From Faecalibacter sp. LW9 (GTDB taxonomy: Bacteria > Bacteroidota > Bacteroidia > Flavobacteriales > Weeksellaceae), in NCBI RefSeq assembly GCF_034661295.1, contig NZ_CP141062.1, positions 3,100,001 through 3,164,000 of the forward strand: a DNA stretch of 64,000 nt, in the 5' to 3' direction. Positions 35,667 through 45,731 of the stretch are shown piece after piece (position 1 is the first letter of the stretch; each line of letters begins with the position of its first letter). Below the pieces are notes generated by a model. That model saw only the letters and a program-made list of their open reading frames with translations, did not search any database and had not been told where the DNA came from. The position numbers and the translations under genes were made by a program.

Positions 35667-37556
35667 ATGAATTTTCTAACAGTTGAAAATCTTACAAAAT
35701 CATACGGAATACGAACATTATTCAAAGATGTAAACTTTCACGTCAATGAAGGAGATCAAATTGCCTTTGTTGCAAAAAATGGAAGTGGTAAATCGACTTT
35801 ATTACGCATTTTAGCCGGGAAAGATTCTCCTGATTCTGGAGTAGTTCAAGTAGGTAAAGGGGTTAAAATCTTAATGTTTGAACAATCAGATGATTTCGAT
35901 AACGAATTAAAAGCAGAAGAATATATTTTCAACCATTCCAATGAAGTGTTGGATGTGGTGCATCAATATGATTCGATGATTGAAAACGATCCAACCAATC
36001 CCGCATTAATTGATTTAATGGCTAAAATGGACATGTTAGATGCATGGAAAGTGGAACCAACGATTAAAGAAATCTTATCCAAATTAAAAATTGACTTTTT
36101 GGATCAAAAAATTGGAAAACTTTCAGGAGGACAACGTAAACGAATTTCATTGGCTAAATTTTTAATTGATTTAAGCTTCGAAACAGGTTATGTTTTATTG
36201 ATTTTAGATGAGCCTACCAACCATTTAGACATCGAAATGGTCGAATGGCTAGAATATTTCTTAAACAAAGAAAATAAAACATTAATCCTTGTTACCCACG
36301 ATCGTTACTTCTTAGATGCAATTTGTACTAAGATTTTGGAAATGGAAGACAAGACATTATACGTGCATTCTGGTAATTACGAAACCTATATCACCAATAA
36401 AGCCCTTCGTATCGAAAATCAAAATGCAACCATTGATAAAGCGAAGAACCTATACCGTAAAGAAATTGAGTGGATGCGTCGTCAACCAAAAGCTAGAACG
36501 ACAAAATCAAAATCAAGAATTGATGCATTTTATGGAACTGAAGAAGTTGCTAAGCGTAAGATTGTTGATCAGAAGGTTAAATTAGAGATGGTTATGACTC
36601 GTTTGGGTCAAAAAATCATCGAAATGGAACATGTCTCAAAAGCATTTGGTGAAAAGAAAATTTTAGATGATTTTTCATACATTTTTGCCCGCGGAGGTAA
36701 AATTGGTTTAGTTGGAAAGAATGGAGTTGGTAAAACAACATTCTTGAAAATGCTTGAAGGGATCGAAGAAGCTGACAGTGGAATCATCGAACGTGGAGAA
36801 ACCTTAAATATTGGACACTTTAAACAAGAAGGTATAAAATTTAATGAGGATTTACGTGTCATTGAATTTGTAAAAGACATTGCTGATTTCTTCCCATTAA
36901 CCAATGGGAAAGAAATGCGTGCAGAACAATTCTTGGAAACATTTTTATTCTCCCCAGAACAACAGCATACTCATATTGCAAAATTAAGCGGTGGAGAAAA
37001 AAAACGCTTACAACTGTTGGCTATTCTATACCGAAACCCAAACTTCCTTATTTTAGATGAGCCTACCAATGATTTAGACTTACCGACATTAACCGTTCTA
37101 GAAAATTTCTTAAGCGATTATCAGGGATGTTTATTGGTTGTATCTCACGACCGTTATTTTATGGACAAAGTGGTTGACGAATTAATGATCTTCGAAGGAG
37201 AAGGTAAAATTTCACGCTATATGGGTACTTATACGGAATATTATATCGAAAATAAAAATAGACCTGAAACAGAAGACATTAAAGAAGTAAAAGAAGTTGT
37301 TCCAAAAGAGGAAATTATAGCTCCCAAACCAGTTAAAAATAAACCTCGAAAGCTTTCTTATAAAGAACAGAGGGAATTGGAACAAATTAATAAAGATTTG
37401 CCTCTGTTAGAAGCGAAAAAGGAAGAACTAACAATGTTATTATCAGACCCTAATTTACCCTACGATAAAATTGCTAGTATTGGCGAAGAATTACAAAATG
37501 TTGTGGATGAAATCGAAGAAAAAGAATTCCGTTGGCTAGAATTATCAGAAGAATAG
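35667..37556 (+). CDS. ABC-F family ATPase (Uup-like)
   Basis: This 629-aa soluble protein has two ABC domains in tandem: GSGKSTLLRILAG, KLSGGQRKRISLAKF and LLILDEPTNHLDIEMVEWLE in the first; GVGKTTFLKML, KLSGGEKKRLQL and FLILDEPTNDLDLPTL in the second. They are joined by the ABC-F linker (RKEIEWMRRQPKARTTKSKSRIDAF). The C-terminal coiled coil (RKLSYKEQRELEQINKDLPLLEAKKEEL) is the Uup-type DNA/ribosome-binding tail. ABC-F proteins act on the ribosome, and Uup also affects transposon excision and replication forks. It is not part of the upstream transporter. Confidence 0.92.
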   Translation: MNFLTVENLTKSYGIRTLFKDVNFHVNEGDQIAFVAKNGSGKSTLLRILAGKDSPDSGVVQVGKGVKILMFEQSDDFDNELKAEEYIFNHSNEVLDVVHQYDSMIENDPTNPALIDLMAKMDMLDAWKVEPTIKEILSKLKIDFLDQKIGKLSGGQRKRISLAKFLIDLSFETGYVLLILDEPTNHLDIEMVEWLEYFLNKENKTLILVTHDRYFLDAICTKILEMEDKTLYVHSGNYETYITNKALRIENQNATIDKAKNLYRKEIEWMRRQPKARTTKSKSRIDAFYGTEEVAKRKIVDQKVKLEMVMTRLGQKIIEMEHVSKAFGEKKILDDFSYIFARGGKIGLVGKNGVGKTTFLKMLEGIEEADSGIIERGETLNIGHFKQEGIKFNEDLRVIEFVKDIADFFPLTNGKEMRAEQFLETFLFSPEQQHTHIAKLSGGEKKRLQLLAILYRNPNFLILDEPTNDLDLPTLTVLENFLSDYQGCLLVVSHDRYFMDKVVDELMIFEGEGKISRYMGTYTEYYIENKNRPETEDIKEVKEVVPKEEIIAPKPVKNKPRKLSYKEQRELEQINKDLPLLEAKKEELTMLLSDPNLPYDKIASIGEELQNVVDEIEEKEFRWLELSEE

Positions 37557-37576
37557 CATCAAATCATTTAAAATAC

Positions 37577-37610
37577 AAATGCCTTGATTCAAAATGAATC
37601 AAGGCATTTA
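37577..37610 (+). terminator. Terminator of the Uup-like gene
   Basis: AAATGCCTTGATTC and GAATCAAGGCATTT form a 14-bp perfect stem with a 5-nt loop, followed by a T-rich tract. Confidence 0.88.
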
Positions 37611-37636
37611 TTTTATTTTTAGAATTGAAACGAAAT

Positions 37637-37667
37637 AAAAAAGGCTGGTCAATGACCAGCCTTTTTC
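37637..37667. terminator. Second terminator, serving the T9SS cargo gene
   Basis: AAAAAGGCTGGTCA-A-TGACCAGCCTTTTT is an almost perfect palindrome with A and T runs on both sides, placed 16 bp after the stop of the minus-strand cargo gene. Confidence 0.85.
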
Positions 37668-37683
37668 TATTGATTAATACAAA

Positions 37684-40600
37684 TTACTCTTTGTTTTTTA
37701 AGGTGATGCTACCTGTATATTTGATTGCTTGTACCACACCTTCACCTTGAATGTCGATTGTGAACCAGTAATCAGTTGTTGGTAGAAGTTTACCTGCGAC
37801 TTTACCATCCCAAAGAATATCTTGGCTACCGCTTTGTTCGAACAAGATTTTACCAAAACGATCGAATATTTTTAAGTCTACCGATTGATTTAATTGGATT
37901 GGTCTAATTCTCCAAACGTCATTGTAACCATCATTATTTGGTGAGAAGAACGTAGGAATATCAATTACCTGAACTTCTTGAATTTCGAAAATACAATTTG
38001 CGATCTTCACATAAATTGTATAGCTCATTCCTCTTTGTGGAACAACTAATACATTCGATGATTGGAAGTTAATTCCATCTAAAGAATATTGAACATCGAT
38101 GTAATCTCTATTTGGAACAATGTTTACTGTTATTGTATTTTGTCCTACAATGATTTCTCTAACTGCTGGAGGATCAAAAGTTGCTAACTCAAATGCATAT
38201 TCAGAAGTACATCCAAATTCATTTTCAACGACAACATTATATACTCCTAATTGAGATAATCTAAATTTATTGTTTCCTAAGTTCACCACTCCTGCTCCAA
38301 TGACTTGGATATTTGTTGTGTAGTTTGATAAGTCTAATACATACTCATCACCTTCACAAATGTAATATTTATCTTCTATTTCAATCGCTGGTAAAGGATT
38401 AGCGATGTAATCGAAGCTAGAATATCCAGGGCATAATCCAGCAGCTTCAAACTTCACATAGATAGTTCCACGCGCTGTGATAGTCGTCCACACTGTAGGA
38501 TTTAAAATCTCATTTGTTCCATTTTGTAAATCTGTCAATGTTGGATAGTATGATAAAATATATCCTGCAGGAACGTTAAATTGAGAACGAACTGATGTTA
38601 AATCAAATTCTGCAACTCCGTTTTGGTCCATACAAACTTCTAATGGTGTAGTTGCTGGAGTCACAACAATTGAATCTCCTTGTACCAATTCGATTGATTT
38701 ATGTACGAAACATCCTGATGCAGTTGTAGCTTTAACCCAAATTTGAGCTGGTAAGCGCGTTAAGTATTCGCTTCCCGTAATCTCGTTTCTATCGGCTAAT
38801 AAATCAGCCTCTGTACGGAAATAAGTTAATGTTATTCCATTTGAATTCACTAAAACTACTTGAGATAAAACATCTAAGTTTAATTCATATTCACCATCTA
38901 CATTAGAATCACAAACTCCAAATGAATTAACTTCTGTAAATTCTGGTAAAGCATTGACAACTAAAGTAAACGTAAAGTTCGATGTACATCCTTTGTCTGA
39001 TGTTACTGCTATCGCATATGTTCCTGCAGTATTTAATTCAAATTTATTGTTTCCTAAAGCTACAACATTTGTACCTGTCAATTCAATTGTATAAGCAGTG
39101 TAAGCTGATAAATCTAAAACGTATGTTTCTGTATCACATATTTCTACTGTTGTTTCAAATGTAATTTCTGGTAATGGATTTACGACATATTGGAATGATG
39201 AAATCGTAGAACATAAGTCAGCTTGATCAAAACGAACATAAATTGTACCTTCTGTTGTAGAAGTTGTCCATGCATTAGGTGTTTGAATAGCGTTAGTATT
39301 GTTCTTCGCATCTTCTTCTGATGTATAGTATGTAATTGTTGCTGACGTATTAAATAAAGGTGCCATTGAAGTTAAATCAAATGTAACCTCTGATGCGTTA
39401 GGAACTTCACAAGTTTCTAATACTTGAGCAATAGGAGTAAATGTAATGGCATTTGCTGGGACAACATCTAATGAAGTCACTGCAAAACATACAGACTCGT
39501 CATTCGCTGAAGCTCTAAACCAAACTTTTGCAGGTAAAGCATCAACTTCAAACGTCGTTCCTGTCAATTCGTTTGTATTGGCAATGGCATCAGCTTCTGT
39601 TGCAAATGCTTTCACTTGATAAGTAAAAGCAGCTGTATTCACTTGAGCAGCTGCTAAGGCTTTTACTTGCTCTAAGTTGATTTCATAAATACCGTCCAAG
39701 TTCTCATCACAAATCTCAACATTTGCAATTGGAGCAAATACTGGCTGAGGCGCTATCGTTAAGTTTAATTCGAATATTGATTGACATCCTGAAGCTGTTG
39801 AAATCGTAATCGTATACGAACCTGCTTCTGTGAATTGGTAAACTTTTGTCGAAACTTCAGTATAATTTCCTGTTATTGCAAAAGAATAATTTTCGTAACC
39901 TGATAAATCTAAAGTATAGACTTCTCCTTCACAAATGATACCTTCTGAAACAACATCAATTGACGGTGCTTCAATTGTTATAAATTGAATTGGTACCAAT
40001 GCATCACATTTACCTTCTTGTTGTAATAAGATAAACACAGTTCCTTCTGTTAAAGCTGTTTGCCAAGCATTAGGGGTTGTTATCTCATTTGTATTTGCTA
40101 TCGCATCTTCTCTCGAAGGGAAATATTTATATGTTACACCATCTTCTAAAGCTAAAGTTGGTAAAACCATTGTTAAATCAAATGTAGTTAATCCTTCTGG
40201 ACCAACACATTCCTCTAATGCATTTCTAGGAGCAGTAAAAGTAATTGTCTCACCTACAGCTAAAGGTACTTCTCCAATTGAGAAACATCTGGCTTCAGAA
40301 TTTGTTCGAACAAATAATTTTTCACCTGGAGCGATTATTGCCACATCTCCTTGAATTGGATTTGTTTCATTTTGTGCATCTTCTAAAGTTTTGTAGAATG
40401 TATACACATAATCTCCGGTATTATCTCTTAAGAAATCTCGAATTGGAACTAAATTAACTTCATAATTTCCGTCAAAATCACTATCACACATTGTAAAATC
40501 AGACCAGAATTCAATGTATGGTGCTTCCGTCATATTTAAATTAATGACACCTTCACTGATACAGCTTCCATTTCCAATCTTAACTGTAATTTGAGCTGAT

Positions 40601-41910
40601 TCAGTTACTGTAAATTCAGCTGGATTAGTAATTTCAACATCTCCATAATAATATGTATATGTGTAATTATTTTCTTCTGGTACAAATTGATTTTGGAATT
40701 GAGTTAAATTAACCACTTCTTCGAAACATACATCCACATTAATAGTAGATTCTGCTAAAACAACACGAACAATTTCTAAGGTTACAGGAATTATTTTAAC
40801 ACATTTTGTTTCTTCCCCTAAATCATATTCTAAACGTACATAATAAGTTCCTGCAACAGCACCATGGTTGGTCCACGCACTTTCTGCAATTAGACCTGCA
40901 GTACCATTTGCTTCTGCTTGCGCACGTGTTCTAAATACTTTACGACTAATTAAAGCATCAGCAGCATATTCTGGAGGGAAAATCTCATTTAAATTAAAAG
41001 TACCTAAAACTGCTTGCGTTTGTGGATTTGTTCCAGCGTAACATCCATAGATGACATCCGATGCCGTATTTAACGGTGGTAAAGCCATTAAATTAAATTT
41101 AACGACATCCACATTCCCATTATTCTGAACAAAACCAACAAAAATTTCTTTACCATCTTCTGTATATGGCAATGAAATGATTGAATTGATACGTTGAGTT
41201 TCATCGTTTGCTTCAGCCGCTTCTTCTGTTTCATAAAAAAAGTAAGGGCTATTATCATTCGGAGGACGTACCTCATCGATATATGAATCTAAATTGAACG
41301 TTGCTAAACCAGTTTGTTCATCGATACATTCATAAAATGTCTTACCAAAGTAACAGTCCAATTGTGCATTTCCACCAAATGTGATGGTATAAGGATTGTT
41401 TGAACTCCAGTCATCCACCCCTATTAAGACAATATCTCCTGGAACAACATCATACCAACGCTCTAATCCATCACCTGCAACACCATTACATAAGTTGGTT
41501 GTATTTAACGACAAACCAATGGTAGTTCCTTGCCCTGCAGTATTACGGTTTCCGCGATCCCCTGGAGGTAAAGCATTAATATCTTGTAATGTGATATTAT
41601 GAATATCATTTAATGGAGGATTCTTCCAAGAAATGAAATCATAATCTCCTCCACCTTGAGGAGTTAACTGGAAAGTAAACGTAGATCCTGATCGAATCTG
41701 TACTAAATAGAATTTAAAACGGGTAGAATATCCGTCCGAACAAAATGATCTCACATCTACCCCTTGCATAGATTCTGGTGGATTTGCAGTAATGTTAACA
41801 TTAGAACAAACCAATCCAACATCTACCTGGGCGACTTGTGAGAACACAGATGTAGTGCTTATGAGCATCAATAGCATAAGCACTACTCTTTCGCAGAGTA
41901 ATTTTATCAT
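37684..41910 (-). CDS. Very large T9SS type B cargo protein with repeated modules
   Basis: This 1408-aa secreted protein has a signal peptide (VVLMLLMLISTTSVFSQ). The C-terminus IPTFFSPNNDGYNDVWRIRPI, LKIFDRFGKILFEQ and ILWDGKVAGKLLPTTDYWFTIDI is the gliding-motility-associated (CHU_C, T9SS type B) sorting domain, so it is exported through the type IX system to the cell surface. The middle is built of beta-rich modules. Three of them share a line of the form TNxIxxPNAWxTxxxxGTIYVxF and a following GxCTSxFxFxLxxxALPEF-type Ig-like strand set, repeating about every 260 aa (DNA spacing near 780-790 bp around 40.06, 39.27 and 38.49 kb). Likely an adhesin or surface-matrix protein. Single-gene unit. 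Confidence 0.9.
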   Translation of the reverse strand: MIKLLCERVVLMLLMLISTTSVFSQVAQVDVGLVCSNVNITANPPESMQGVDVRSFCSDGYSTRFKFYLVQIRSGSTFTFQLTPQGGGDYDFISWKNPPLNDIHNITLQDINALPPGDRGNRNTAGQGTTIGLSLNTTNLCNGVAGDGLERWYDVVPGDIVLIGVDDWSSNNPYTITFGGNAQLDCYFGKTFYECIDEQTGLATFNLDSYIDEVRPPNDNSPYFFYETEEAAEANDETQRINSIISLPYTEDGKEIFVGFVQNNGNVDVVKFNLMALPPLNTASDVIYGCYAGTNPQTQAVLGTFNLNEIFPPEYAADALISRKVFRTRAQAEANGTAGLIAESAWTNHGAVAGTYYVRLEYDLGEETKCVKIIPVTLEIVRVVLAESTINVDVCFEEVVNLTQFQNQFVPEENNYTYTYYYGDVEITNPAEFTVTESAQITVKIGNGSCISEGVINLNMTEAPYIEFWSDFTMCDSDFDGNYEVNLVPIRDFLRDNTGDYVYTFYKTLEDAQNETNPIQGDVAIIAPGEKLFVRTNSEARCFSIGEVPLAVGETITFTAPRNALEECVGPEGLTTFDLTMVLPTLALEDGVTYKYFPSREDAIANTNEITTPNAWQTALTEGTVFILLQQEGKCDALVPIQFITIEAPSIDVVSEGIICEGEVYTLDLSGYENYSFAITGNYTEVSTKVYQFTEAGSYTITISTASGCQSIFELNLTIAPQPVFAPIANVEICDENLDGIYEINLEQVKALAAAQVNTAAFTYQVKAFATEADAIANTNELTGTTFEVDALPAKVWFRASANDESVCFAVTSLDVVPANAITFTPIAQVLETCEVPNASEVTFDLTSMAPLFNTSATITYYTSEEDAKNNTNAIQTPNAWTTSTTEGTIYVRFDQADLCSTISSFQYVVNPLPEITFETTVEICDTETYVLDLSAYTAYTIELTGTNVVALGNNKFELNTAGTYAIAVTSDKGCTSNFTFTLVVNALPEFTEVNSFGVCDSNVDGEYELNLDVLSQVVLVNSNGITLTYFRTEADLLADRNEITGSEYLTRLPAQIWVKATTASGCFVHKSIELVQGDSIVVTPATTPLEVCMDQNGVAEFDLTSVRSQFNVPAGYILSYYPTLTDLQNGTNEILNPTVWTTITARGTIYVKFEAAGLCPGYSSFDYIANPLPAIEIEDKYYICEGDEYVLDLSNYTTNIQVIGAGVVNLGNNKFRLSQLGVYNVVVENEFGCTSEYAFELATFDPPAVREIIVGQNTITVNIVPNRDYIDVQYSLDGINFQSSNVLVVPQRGMSYTIYVKIANCIFEIQEVQVIDIPTFFSPNNDGYNDVWRIRPIQLNQSVDLKIFDRFGKILFEQSGSQDILWDGKVAGKLLPTTDYWFTIDIQGEGVVQAIKYTGSITLKNKE

Positions 41911-41941
41911 ATTAGTGTATTAGTTGTTAATTATACATTTT

Positions 41942-41956
41942 AACGAAATATTCGTT
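41942..41956. promoter_or_regulatory. Inverted repeat AACGAA-ATA-TTCGTT
   Basis: A perfect 6-bp inverted repeat with a 3-bp centre lies 32 bp upstream of the T9SS cargo start (41910) and 34 bp after the stop of the next upstream gene (41990, also minus strand). It could be an operator for the cargo gene. The AT-rich context makes chance occurrence possible. Confidence 0.35.
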
Positions 41957-41989
41957 TAAATATATTTAACAATTTTAACACTTATTTTG

Positions 41990-44900
41990 TTAAAATCCAA
42001 AATTTAGTCCAAAAACAATTCGCCCTGGATCAGAGCCTTTAAAATAAGAAATTGATGCAGTTAACATTTGGGCTCCGTTCAACCAAATCCCTCCTCCAGC
42101 TGAAGAATGCCATTTGTCTGAACCTTCGTTATTTAGCCAAACGCGACCATAATCAAATCCACCAAAAATACCTAAACGCATCGGGATTCCAGCCTTAAAC
42201 TTCACCATATCAAGACGTAAGTCCGTAGTCTGTAAAAATGATTTATCACCTGAAAAACGTCCAAAACGATATCCTCTTAAATCTTGATCACCACCCAATG
42301 TTATGGCTTGGTAAAATTCATAACCATTTCCAAAAATAGCCTTTCCTTTTACCATAGAAGCAATGGTCAATTTTCCGTTTGCAGATAATTTATGTGTAAA
42401 ACCTAAGTTCGCTTCTGTAGAAACAAAATTATTTTCTAATCGTTCGTTATTCGTAACCCATTTTGCATGAGCTAAAAACGTCATTCCTAAAGTTGGTAAT
42501 GACTCATTATCATAATTTCTATACAGATAATTTGCTCCAACTTCAGTAAAATTCTGACCCCTAAATACCTGAGGATTAACATCAGGAGAATCAAAGACAA
42601 CACGATCATGATTTTCTTCAACTTTAATAAACTTATAATTAGCGAAGAAATCCAATCGACCTGTATTTCTAAAGATTTTATATACCGAAGGTCCTACTTC
42701 ATAACTTTGTTGACGTACTCGGTTATAATCCATCCCTAAATCTTTTTGATTATTGATGGATTCATTACCTAATCCAAAGAAATTCGTACTGAACGCTGGA
42801 GTGGTATAACGACCATTAATATCCAAATGCCATTTACCAATTGCTTTGATAAAAGTTCCTTTATACGTTGCTTCTACCCCTTGTGTGGCGAAAAAGTAAT
42901 TTAATTTTAAAGTATGTCGTTGCGAAAATGGTTTACGATCAAAACCATTAATTGTATAAGTTGGTGATAAACCTAATTTAATTCCATCATCTGGGTTATA
43001 TCCAACATTCGGTAACATAGTAAATACATCATATATTGGTGCAGTATAATCATACGTATTGATTTCGTAATCATTTACAAATTTTTTCTGTGTTAAAAAT
43101 GAGGAAGCTTCAGCTGAATTCCCATTCTTATAATCATATACACGCACATTTTTCGAACGCTTTACTTCATATACATCATCATCAATACCACCAATTAAGC
43201 GTAATAAAATTGGATTACTACCTTTTCCATCAACTACAAATGTATCAGTATCATTTAAACCATATAAACGAATTTCTTTGGTTTCTTTACGGTCGAAAGT
43301 ACGATCCAATAAAACCTCATCTGTATTTTTTGATATAATTTTAATGTGAGTTTTTCCTTTCGGTAAACGTGTAATATGGAAATCTTCTGGATCATTTGTA
43401 CCTCTAATTATCACCAATTTCGATAAAACCTTATGATATTCTTTGGCAAAATTAACCAACTTTGTTTTTCGTTCAAGTAAACGATCTATGACCACTTGAT
43501 CATAATTATTTTTAACTTCTTTTGGGAGTTTTTCGAATGATTTTGTTATAATTTCCTCGGTTAAATTTTGTTGAATAAATTCAGCTTGTGTCGTCCATTG
43601 CTCTAAATCCGAAGCTTCTAATAAAGCCAAATCAAGGTTATAAGGCTCTCGATTGAACCATTTTAAACTTTTTATATCATCTTTAAAATCTTGCATGTGA
43701 CGCAATAATGGAATCCCCATGATGACATCAAATAATAAACCATCATAACGTGGAAATACTTGGTCACGATCTCTTGGTATAGGGCGATAAATGGTTGTAT
43801 TTCCTTCCTTAAATTCAGCCCAACGCCATTGATCAGCATGACGATCCCAATCTCCTACCAACATATCAAAAAGACGCACACGCATATACATTTCCTTATC
43901 CACAATTGTAGATGGTGATTTCTGTATATTGGCTAACATTTCATCTGTACTTACAATATCCAATGGATTTCCGAATCGTTCAACCGCATCATGTTCTACT
44001 GTTGGACGTTCTTCTATAAAGTATAATTCATCTCCAAATCGTTCATTATACTCTTTTAATTGTGTCTGTTTTGGAACATAATATAATTTGGGATCCGCAT
44101 GGAATATTCCTAATGCTTTTTGCATATCTGGAATAACCATCGGATAATACGGATGAGTTGTGGTATAAAAATCCAATAAGAATTTTTCTGTAAAAGTATT
44201 TTCAAACTCTTCAGCTACATATTCATTTTTGAATGCAACAGATTGAATAAAACGTGTTGCACTTTTCTTTACAGCACGCATATTATACTCTCTATTTTTA
44301 TCATCTACTAAACGAAGAGAATTCGTTTGATGCCCACCTCCAGCTCGAATTGGCGTTAAACCACCATATAATTTCGATAAATCAACCGATGGCACACTTA
44401 CATCAGTTCCATACGTTTTACGGTAATGACGGCCAAAGAAAAATTTATAGATATCATTTTTTCGAGTAGCTTCTTTATCGTATACTGTTGACTTAACCAA
44501 TCCAACGTCTGGATTTTGATAGCCTGGATCTTTATATTCTTTTTTTTCTTCCGTCAGTTGTTGAGAAAATAATAATTCGACATCCTCTTCTCTAAAACCA
44601 TAATATTTAATTCGAGAGGCACCATTGTCCATAATTTCTAAAACTGCATATCCTTTTCGTCCATACGAAAAATCATTTGGTCCCGATTTTTTTGCAGCTT
44701 GTTGTTTAGATGCCGATCCACTAATAATTTGTTTTAAATTATTTTGCTCTAAATATTGAAGATTATGATCATGTCCTGATACCACAATGACATTTGATCG
44801 ATCTTGTATTAATGTTGAAATACGCGAAGCAAAATCACGATAAAAAGAATTCTGTAAATCTTGAGGACTTAATCCTGAAGTTGCACGGATTAAGTTTAAT

Positions 44901-45706
44901 AAACTCCCCACAACCGGTAAAGGAAAGTAGTTATCAAACGGAAACAATTGTTGCTTTACACTATACTTTCCGCCATGAGAACCATTGGTAATTAATGGAT
45001 GATGTGTAACAAGAACAGTTGTACGATTTTGAAATTTATTCAATTGGGATTCGATCTCTTCGAAAAAAGCTTCTCGAGTTTTGACATCACATTTCTCATT
45101 CAAATTCGGATGTTTATCCCAATCCTCTAGATACCATTGTGAATCCAACGTTATGACACCAATACTATCATTAACTTTTATCTTATCAATTCCACAACCA
45201 TCTTTTGGTAGAAAGATCTTTTTTTGATCAATATGCTTTTTAATGTACTTTTCTTGCGCCTTTAAGCCCTCCAAACCATTATACCAATCATGATTTCCAG
45301 GAACAAACAATGTTTTTCCTTTAAAATTTTTCGCTAAGTTAATCTGAACATCCAATCGATTTTTACCTTCTCGATTTTCATCGGAATCTTTCTCAGGATT
45401 TAAACCTTTAGGATAGACATTATCCCCCAAAAAGACTAAATAGGATGAAGAATCTGCTTTTTCTAATTGAGCTTGTAAGAGTTTTAAATTGGACTGATTT
45501 TTTTCCAACGCTAATTCACCACCATCACCCAACAAGTAAAAGGATTGTATCACTTTTCCTTTAACTTGTACTTCTGTTTGATTTTTTACATTTTTACCAA
45601 ATTGTGCATGATGTGTCGCACAAGATGTTAAGTAAAAAGATGATCCAACCAATAGATAGAGTGGATAATTTTTCTTAAAGTTGCAAAAAGTTGGCAGAAT
45701 TTTCAT
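41990..45706 (-). CDS. Metallophosphoesterase - kinase-like - outer-membrane barrel fusion lipoprotein
   Basis: This 1238-aa protein has a lipobox LTSC (Cys29). Residues 55-370 form a calcineurin-like phosphoesterase: LGDGG (60-63), GDNVYPKG (94-101), GNHDW (137-141), HHPL (235-238) and GHDHN (311-315). Residues about 450-760 hold a segment with MRAVKKSATRF, LFDMLVGDWDRHADQWRWAEF (612-632) and YRPIPRDRDQVF (640-651), a pattern close to the CotH-type atypical kinases (GNWDRH...N, then PWDxD). From about residue 900 a repeated beta-strand pattern ending SDPGRIVFGLNFGF is a BamA/TamA-like surface-antigen barrel. The whole likely sits in the outer membrane with enzyme domains in the periplasm. 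The start lies only 25 bp from the divergent HD-PycTM gene. Confidence 0.8.
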   Translation of the reverse strand: MKILPTFCNFKKNYPLYLLVGSSFYLTSCATHHAQFGKNVKNQTEVQVKGKVIQSFYLLGDGGELALEKNQSNLKLLQAQLEKADSSSYLVFLGDNVYPKGLNPEKDSDENREGKNRLDVQINLAKNFKGKTLFVPGNHDWYNGLEGLKAQEKYIKKHIDQKKIFLPKDGCGIDKIKVNDSIGVITLDSQWYLEDWDKHPNLNEKCDVKTREAFFEEIESQLNKFQNRTTVLVTHHPLITNGSHGGKYSVKQQLFPFDNYFPLPVVGSLLNLIRATSGLSPQDLQNSFYRDFASRISTLIQDRSNVIVVSGHDHNLQYLEQNNLKQIISGSASKQQAAKKSGPNDFSYGRKGYAVLEIMDNGASRIKYYGFREEDVELLFSQQLTEEKKEYKDPGYQNPDVGLVKSTVYDKEATRKNDIYKFFFGRHYRKTYGTDVSVPSVDLSKLYGGLTPIRAGGGHQTNSLRLVDDKNREYNMRAVKKSATRFIQSVAFKNEYVAEEFENTFTEKFLLDFYTTTHPYYPMVIPDMQKALGIFHADPKLYYVPKQTQLKEYNERFGDELYFIEERPTVEHDAVERFGNPLDIVSTDEMLANIQKSPSTIVDKEMYMRVRLFDMLVGDWDRHADQWRWAEFKEGNTTIYRPIPRDRDQVFPRYDGLLFDVIMGIPLLRHMQDFKDDIKSLKWFNREPYNLDLALLEASDLEQWTTQAEFIQQNLTEEIITKSFEKLPKEVKNNYDQVVIDRLLERKTKLVNFAKEYHKVLSKLVIIRGTNDPEDFHITRLPKGKTHIKIISKNTDEVLLDRTFDRKETKEIRLYGLNDTDTFVVDGKGSNPILLRLIGGIDDDVYEVKRSKNVRVYDYKNGNSAEASSFLTQKKFVNDYEINTYDYTAPIYDVFTMLPNVGYNPDDGIKLGLSPTYTINGFDRKPFSQRHTLKLNYFFATQGVEATYKGTFIKAIGKWHLDINGRYTTPAFSTNFFGLGNESINNQKDLGMDYNRVRQQSYEVGPSVYKIFRNTGRLDFFANYKFIKVEENHDRVVFDSPDVNPQVFRGQNFTEVGANYLYRNYDNESLPTLGMTFLAHAKWVTNNERLENNFVSTEANLGFTHKLSANGKLTIASMVKGKAIFGNGYEFYQAITLGGDQDLRGYRFGRFSGDKSFLQTTDLRLDMVKFKAGIPMRLGIFGGFDYGRVWLNNEGSDKWHSSAGGGIWLNGAQMLTASISYFKGSDPGRIVFGLNFGF

Positions 45707-45731
45707 AAATTAACTATTAAATTTTAGCGTC

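Noticed and set aside
36608-36904. Minus-strand frame of 98 codons
   Set aside because: Shadow of the ABC-F gene on the other strand.
35667-37556. Uup-like gene as the missing ATPase of the upstream ABC-2 exporter
   Set aside because: Two ABC domains with the ABC-F linker and a Uup-type coiled coil mark it as a ribosome/DNA-associated protein, not a transport ATPase, although it lies right behind the permease.
38981-40457. Periodic plus-strand frames inside the large T9SS cargo gene
   Set aside because: They are antisense shadows that recur because the cargo gene is repetitive.
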